A stretch of DNA of 64,000 bases from contig NZ_BMZP01000020.1 in assembly GCF_014652855.1 (NCBI RefSeq), positions 1 to 64,000 on the forward strand. Direction: 5' to 3'. This DNA comes from Novosphingobium pokkalii. GTDB lineage: Bacteria > Pseudomonadota > Alphaproteobacteria > Sphingomonadales > Sphingomonadaceae. The notes under the pieces were generated by a model. It was given only the letters and a program-made list of their open reading frames with translations. It was not told the origin of the DNA and made no database searches. This document shows, piece by piece, positions 59,816-64,000 of this stretch; the first letter of the stretch is position 1; the number at the start of each line of letters is the position of its first letter. Position numbers and translations under genes: made by a program.

Positions 59816-60379
59816 ATGGACATCGATCTCGCCCACGACAAATCGCAAGGCATCCTGCGCCAGCGCAACGGCCTCGCGCTGCTCTCGCTGGTTCTCGGCC
59901 TCATTGCGGTCGGCAGCGTGGTCTCTGCCGGCCACAAGGATCGCGAGGTCGTGCTGGTGCCGACCCTACGCACACCGCTCACGCTGACCAGCGCCAAGGT
60001 CTCGCCCGACTATCTTGAGATGGTGACCCGCGATGTGGCGATGGTCGCCCTCAACCGCTCTCCCCAAAGCCTGACCTACTGGATGGACTCCATCCTCGAG
60101 GTGACTGACGATCAGGCCCGCGGCGAGGTTAAGAAGGCGCTGATGAAGGTGGTGGCCGAGCAGCAGGGCTCGCAGATCACCCAATTTTTCACGCCCGATG
60201 CGATGCGGGTCGATCCCGACACGCTGACCAGCACGGTCGGCGGCACGCTGCATACCGTCGTCGCCTCCAAAGAGGTGACTTCCGAGCATCGCACCTTCCG
60301 CTTCACCTGGACCTACAACGGCGTCTCCCTGAAGCTCAAAGGCTTCGGGATGATCGCCAAGCCGGAGGAAACGCCATGA
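59816..60379 (+). CDS. traE: TraE conjugation protein
   Basis: 187 residues: one membrane helix (NGLALLSLVLGLIAVGSVVS) and a periplasmic VirB8-like domain with SPDYLEMVTRDVAMVALNRS. F-type TraE is a core inner-membrane part of the pilus machine. It overlaps traK by four bases. Confidence 0.85.
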   Translation: MDIDLAHDKSQGILRQRNGLALLSLVLGLIAVGSVVSAGHKDREVVLVPTLRTPLTLTSAKVSPDYLEMVTRDVAMVALNRSPQSLTYWMDSILEVTDDQARGEVKKALMKVVAEQQGSQITQFFTPDAMRVDPDTLTSTVGGTLHTVVASKEVTSEHRTFRFTWTYNGVSLKLKGFGMIAKPEETP

Positions 60380-61218
60380 GTGGCCCATTCCCCGGCACCA
60401 TCCCACAAGGGTTTTCCTTCATGGCCATTCTGGAATTGTCGGCAGGGGCAAGCCTTGCCCCGCGCCTTTGGTGGGCTGAGCGCGCCCTTGGCCTCGCCCT
60501 GATCGGCGTAGGCCTTGCGAGTGCGGCGCCCGCTTATGCCGACCAGACACTGCTGGTGGCCGACAATGGCACGGTCCATTGCGAGGCCTCGGCCAAAGAT
60601 CTGACCCGCATTTCGCTTAAAGGTGACCAGTTCGCCTCGGTCTCCAAGGTGCAGGCGGCCAATCCGGCCGACGATTTTCAGGTGGTCAACGAGCCGCTGC
60701 GCGGGGACATCTACCTTTCCGTTGCGAATGGCTTTTCCAAGCCAACAATCTCCTTCTTCGGGACGACGCGCAAAGGCTTCGTCTACAAATTCATCTGCGC
60801 CGTGGGTGGCTCGGACGCGCGGCAGGTGTTTGTCGCCAATGCCGATGTCGAGCACCCGCGCCCGGTCGGCGAACAATGGCCCGCTAGCCTCTCGGCCCAG
60901 GATGCCTCGGCCCGCCTGATTGCGGCCATGTATGCCCAAAAGCCGATCGAAGGCTTCGACATCACCTGGCGCGCGCTGGTGCCGGTCAACATCGAGACGC
61001 TCGTCGTCCAGATGGTCGGGCAATATGTGGGGGCGTCCTACACCGGCAAGCTGCTCAAGATCACCAATCGCGGCCCCAAGCCCGTAGTACTGACCGAGGA
61101 CAAGGTTGCGCCTGCCGACGCCATCGCAGTGAGCATCACCAACCCGCGTCTGGCCCCCGGTGAAGCAACCACGGCCTTCATTGTCCAGCGCAGCGTTGAT
61201 GCGGGAGGTCAGCCATGA
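60376..61218 (+). CDS. traK: TraK conjugation protein
   Basis: 280 residues with a signal-like segment (ALGLALIGVGLASAAPAYAD, about residues 37-56), preceded by a leader of about 35 residues whose start is uncertain, then a VirB9-like secretin-associated domain (NGTVHCEASAKDLTRISLKG). TraK joins TraV and TraB in the outer-membrane core. It overlaps traB by four bases. Confidence 0.85.
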   Translation: MSGPFPGTIPQGFSFMAILELSAGASLAPRLWWAERALGLALIGVGLASAAPAYADQTLLVADNGTVHCEASAKDLTRISLKGDQFASVSKVQAANPADDFQVVNEPLRGDIYLSVANGFSKPTISFFGTTRKGFVYKFICAVGGSDARQVFVANADVEHPRPVGEQWPASLSAQDASARLIAAMYAQKPIEGFDITWRALVPVNIETLVVQMVGQYVGASYTGKLLKITNRGPKPVVLTEDKVAPADAIAVSITNPRLAPGEATTAFIVQRSVDAGGQP

Positions 61219-62567
61219 GCACGTCCACCACGCAAGGCAGTCCCGCCGCAACAGCCCCCGGCACCGATGACCTCGCCCGCAATGCCGTCACTCGCCGCCG
61301 CCAGCAGGTCGCCATGTGGGGTCTGGGTGGAGTGCTGGTGATGGCGGGCATGTGGTGGATTCTTGCCTCACCCACACCCCAGACGGGCAGCGCCGAGAAG
61401 AAGGACGATCCCAAGGCGATCAAGATCTCGACCGACGACATCGTCAACCGTTCGATGGCCGACAAGGAATGGATGGCCCTCTCGGAGAACCAGCTCAACA
61501 CGCAGGGCAACCAGATCAAGACGCTGCAGGGTGATTCCGTCCGCCTCGACCAGCTCCAGAAACAGATCGAGGATCTGCAGGGCCAGAACCAGGCGCTCAA
61601 AACCGATGGATCGAAGGTTCTCTCGGCCTATCAGACTGAGAACGACCAGCTTCGCTCGCAGATTTCCGCGCTCTCGACCCAGATGCAGCGGGCGACCGCC
61701 GGGCCAAGCGCGCTGTATGGAACGGCCGCACCACCGACTTATAAGCGGTCCTCCTCGATTCCCAGCGGGTCGCCACTGGCGCAGCCCGCAGGTGATCCGG
61801 CCCACTCAGCTATTGATCCGGCCAGCGCGCCGCGTGCGAGCGAAGTGAAGCTGCTGTCCTTCGGCGGCGATACAGGCGGGACGGGGACGCGCATGGTGCC
61901 GGGCAAAACGACCCAGTTCACCGACAGCGAGAATTATCTGCCGCCCAATTCGATCGCGACCGCCAAAGTGGTGGTCGGCGTCGATGCCACGACCAACACC
62001 AAGAGCCAGACCGATCCGCTGCCCGTGGTGCTGCGCATCACCGGGCCAGCGCGCTCGGTCTATGCTCAAGGCAAGCTGCTCAAGACCAACATCGTGGGCT
62101 GCATGGTGAATGGCGCGGCGCTCGCCGATCTCTCGTCCGAGAAGGTCTATGTGAAGCTCCAGCGCATGACCTGCCCGCAACCGGGCGGCAAGGTCGCGGT
62201 GAGCGAGGTCAAGGGCTTCATCGCCTTTGGCGGCAAGACCGGCGTGCGCGGCCGCGTGGTCAATCGCTCGGGCAATCTGGTGGGTCAGGCCTTCATCGCC
62301 GGCGTGCTGGGTGGCTTCGGGCGCGGCTTCTCGACCAATTCCTCGGCCTATCTGACTTCGCCAACGGTCAGCGTGAACGGCCAGCGCTCAACGCTTTCAA
62401 CCTCGGACATCGCCCAGGGTGGACTTGGTCAGGGCGTCGCCCAGTCCGGCGATATGGTCTCCAAATATCTGATCGAGCGGGCCGAGCAGTACCAGCCCGT
62501 CGTCGAAATGCCGACCGGCCTCGATGTCGAGGTGGTCTTCCTCGACGGCGTCTTCATCCACAATTGA
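61215..62567 (+). CDS. traB: TraB conjugation protein (VirB10-like)
   Basis: 450 residues: cytoplasmic N-terminus, one membrane helix (QVAMWGLGGVLVMAGMWWIL), a Gln-rich coiled coil (about residues 95-160) and a VirB10-like beta-barrel domain with GKTTQFTDSENYLPPNSIAT and GCMVNGAALADLSSEKVYVK. It bridges the two membranes. Its stop precedes the DsbC-like start by about 15 bases. Confidence 0.88.
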   Translation: MSTSTTQGSPAATAPGTDDLARNAVTRRRQQVAMWGLGGVLVMAGMWWILASPTPQTGSAEKKDDPKAIKISTDDIVNRSMADKEWMALSENQLNTQGNQIKTLQGDSVRLDQLQKQIEDLQGQNQALKTDGSKVLSAYQTENDQLRSQISALSTQMQRATAGPSALYGTAAPPTYKRSSSIPSGSPLAQPAGDPAHSAIDPASAPRASEVKLLSFGGDTGGTGTRMVPGKTTQFTDSENYLPPNSIATAKVVVGVDATTNTKSQTDPLPVVLRITGPARSVYAQGKLLKTNIVGCMVNGAALADLSSEKVYVKLQRMTCPQPGGKVAVSEVKGFIAFGGKTGVRGRVVNRSGNLVGQAFIAGVLGGFGRGFSTNSSAYLTSPTVSVNGQRSTLSTSDIAQGGLGQGVAQSGDMVSKYLIERAEQYQPVVEMPTGLDVEVVFLDGVFIHN

Positions 62568-62581
62568 AGGAAACCCCTCGC

Positions 62582-63454
62582 GTGTCTCACCGCCAATCAC
62601 TTCTGCGCCTGTTGCCCATGCTCGGGCTTGTGCTGAGCACTTTACCGACCATCGCCGAGGCCCGCGCCGCGACGGCAACGCGCGCTCGTCCTGCTCTGAC
62701 GAGGGATGCGGCAGCGATGCGGGCTTTGACCCAGCGTCTTCCGCGCACCGCCGTCACCAAGGTCGATTGCGGCCAAATCCCCGGCATCTGCGAGGTGCAG
62801 GCAGGGACCAACCTCTTCTACATCGATCCCTCTGCCCGTTACCTCATCGTCGGACGGATCTATGACATGGAGACGCATCAAGATCTGACGGCCGCGCGCC
62901 TGCTCGCCATCAATCCCGATATGCTGGTCGGCGCCGCCGCGTCGGCAAAGGCGCAGGAGACCGACAGCGCGGGCCTCGCGCCATCACGTCCGCAGTCGGC
63001 ATCGGGGGCCGCAGCGGCGCCGGCTCCCGCTCAAAAGGTGAGCCTTGCAAGCCTTCCAGCCAATGGAGCCATCGAATGGGGTAGTGGCAATGCCAGTGCG
63101 CCTAAAGTCACGGTCTTCAGCGACTTCCACTGCGGCTATTGCCGCGCGCTGCACCAGACCCTCAAGGCCATGGGTGTTCGCGTTACCGAGCGGCCGATCT
63201 CGATCCTCGGCACGCGGGCGATTTCAGAAGCCGTGATCTGCTCCGAGGACAAGGCTGCTGCGGTGGAGCGGGCCTATGGCGATCAGGAGGTCGCGAAACG
63301 CGCCTGCGACACCAGCGGCCTCGATGCCAACGAGGCCTTCGCCCGTGCCCATGGTTTCACCGGCACGCCGGTGCTGGTCCGTGAGGATGGCGCTGTGTTG
63401 CTGGGTTTCCGCCCGCGTGAATTCCTCGAAAGCTGGCTCAAGGGGGGCGCCTGA
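62582..63454 (+). CDS. DsbC-like disulfide isomerase of the conjugation cluster
   Basis: About 290 residues with a GTG start at 62582 preceded by AAGGAA; an upstream in-frame TTG is less likely. Signal peptide, an N-terminal dimer-like domain, a Ser/Ala-rich linker and a thioredoxin fold with the active site FSDFHCGYCRALHQ. Such proteins (TrbB/DsbC-like) fold disulfide-bearing conjugation proteins in the periplasm. Confidence 0.85.
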   Translation: MSHRQSLLRLLPMLGLVLSTLPTIAEARAATATRARPALTRDAAAMRALTQRLPRTAVTKVDCGQIPGICEVQAGTNLFYIDPSARYLIVGRIYDMETHQDLTAARLLAINPDMLVGAAASAKAQETDSAGLAPSRPQSASGAAAAPAPAQKVSLASLPANGAIEWGSGNASAPKVTVFSDFHCGYCRALHQTLKAMGVRVTERPISILGTRAISEAVICSEDKAAAVERAYGDQEVAKRACDTSGLDANEAFARAHGFTGTPVLVREDGAVLLGFRPREFLESWLKGGA

Positions 63455-63457
63455 CCC

Positions 63458-64000
63458 ATGCGCACGTCCCTGATCTTCGCCGCGCTCGGCCTGATGCCGC
63501 TGGCCGGTTGTTCGATGTTCCACTCGAACGTCAAAGGCGGCTTCGTGTGCAGCGCACCGCGCGGCACATGCGCGCCATCGACCACCATTGATGACAGCGC
63601 CATCCACGCAATCGACGCCGGGGCGGATACCAAAAACGCCCCCACGCCCGATGGCGAGACCATTGCCAGCGGGACTCAGGCATCCACCAATCCCAAGGAG
63701 AAGAAGGCATGGACCTTTGTCGGCCCAGCTCGGCCGGTGCTCAAAATTGTCTATTTGCCGTGGCGCGATGGTTCGGGCCGCCTCCACCCCCGCACCACCG
63801 GTTTTGTCCCCGTCGACGCCCCCCATCTTGCCGAGGTGTCCAGCGCTCCGATCGACGCGAAAGCCATGGGCACAGGCACCGACATGAGCCTGCTCTCCCT
63901 CGCGGAAATGGCCCCAGATATGGCGCTGATGGATCCGTCACCCAAGCCAACGATGCCGGCAAAGCCCAAGGCAGACGCCGCCGCTCCGATCGCTCCGGGC
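63458..64000 (+). CDS. traV: TraV-like lipoprotein (cut by window edge)
   Basis: At least 181 residues, no stop before the window ends. The lipobox is PLAGCSMFHS, followed by the TraV-type Cys pattern FVCSAPRGTCAPS, and a Pro/Lys-rich second half. F-type TraV is the outer-membrane lipoprotein of the core complex. It starts four bases after the DsbC-like gene. Confidence 0.8.
   Translation, partial: MRTSLIFAALGLMPLAGCSMFHSNVKGGFVCSAPRGTCAPSTTIDDSAIHAIDAGADTKNAPTPDGETIASGTQASTNPKEKKAWTFVGPARPVLKIVYLPWRDGSGRLHPRTTGFVPVDAPHLAEVSSAPIDAKAMGTGTDMSLLSLAEMAPDMALMDPSPKPTMPAKPKADAAAPIAPG

Larger units (their letters stand above)
46532..64000. mobile_element. Integrative and conjugative element, left part
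   Basis: tRNA-linked tyrosine recombinase, two small DNA-binding proteins, a divergent XRE module, defence and toxin-antitoxin cargo, an IS3 insertion and the beginning of an F-type conjugation operon. The T4SS continues off the right edge. Whether the element is still mobile depends on genes outside the window (relaxase, coupling protein, right attachment site). Confidence 0.75.

Noticed and set aside
1..64000. CRISPR array
   Set aside because: No regularly spaced short direct repeats were seen; the only repeats are the transfer leader pair, IS ends and hairpins.

Overview
The window is high-GC chromosomal DNA from an alphaproteobacterium, most probably a sphingomonad (Novosphingobium/Sphingobium type). 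This rests on the abundance of TonB-dependent receptors, the FecI/FecR-linked receptor, a TorF-type porin, a DUF3297 protein, a CHAP protein beside der, and an F-type conjugation cluster next to a tRNA, a layout familiar from sphingomonad islands. Nothing could be searched, so the taxon is inferred from gene families only.

Layout. (1) 0-12.3 kb is a sulfide/persulfide defence and respiration locus. A SqrR/BigR-like ArsR regulator, an RND efflux pump with its adaptor and a rhodanese read leftward. A sulfide:quinone oxidoreductase-like flavoprotein, a DUF2892 membrane protein, a TolC-type channel and an AhpD-like protein read rightward from the same divergent promoter. Further left lies cydA-cydB-cydX-dsrE (bd quinol oxidase plus a DsrE protein). 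Its upstream region carries a site that aligns without gaps with a site in the divergent promoter, so one regulator probably controls both blocks. (2) 12.3-16.0 kb is a gene graveyard: an ISL3 transposase remnant and pieces of a carbohydrate-use island (beta-helix glycosidase, LacY-type MFS, LacI regulator with an internal deletion, ROK kinase, GH43 C-terminus, TonB receptor C-terminus). (3) 16-46.4 kb is ordinary core and accessory chromosome. It holds a flotillin, a DUF3857/transglutaminase/TPR protein, rluE with a RoxA-like ribosomal oxygenase, a FecI-FecR-TonB receptor-phytase operon, a methionine-salvage-like cluster (homocysteine methyltransferase, TonB receptor, APC permease), pirin, TorF porin, SulP transporter plus carbonic anhydrase, an OmpR/EnvZ-like pair with a small secreted protein, der, a CHAP protein and DUF3297.

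(4) From tRNA-Val(CAC) at 46.46 kb to the right edge lies an integrative element. It has a tyrosine recombinase and two small DNA-binding proteins read toward the tRNA, then a divergently read XRE regulator with a two-helix membrane protein. The QatABCD anti-phage defence operon, a DUF1778/GNAT toxin-antitoxin pair and an IS3-family element follow. The IS sits between two truncated genes, one of them the first codons of a second copy of the transfer-region lytic transglycosylase gene. The rest is the start of an F-type type IV secretion operon (lytic transglycosylase, two regulators, TraA, TraL, TraE, TraK, TraB, DsbC-like, TraV cut by the window edge). The right boundary of the element is outside the window.

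The points most worth a second look are the shared sulfide operator and its link between an RND pump and the bd oxidase, the Qat cargo of the element, the duplicated transfer-leader interrupted by the IS, and the phytase and methionine-salvage receptor clusters.
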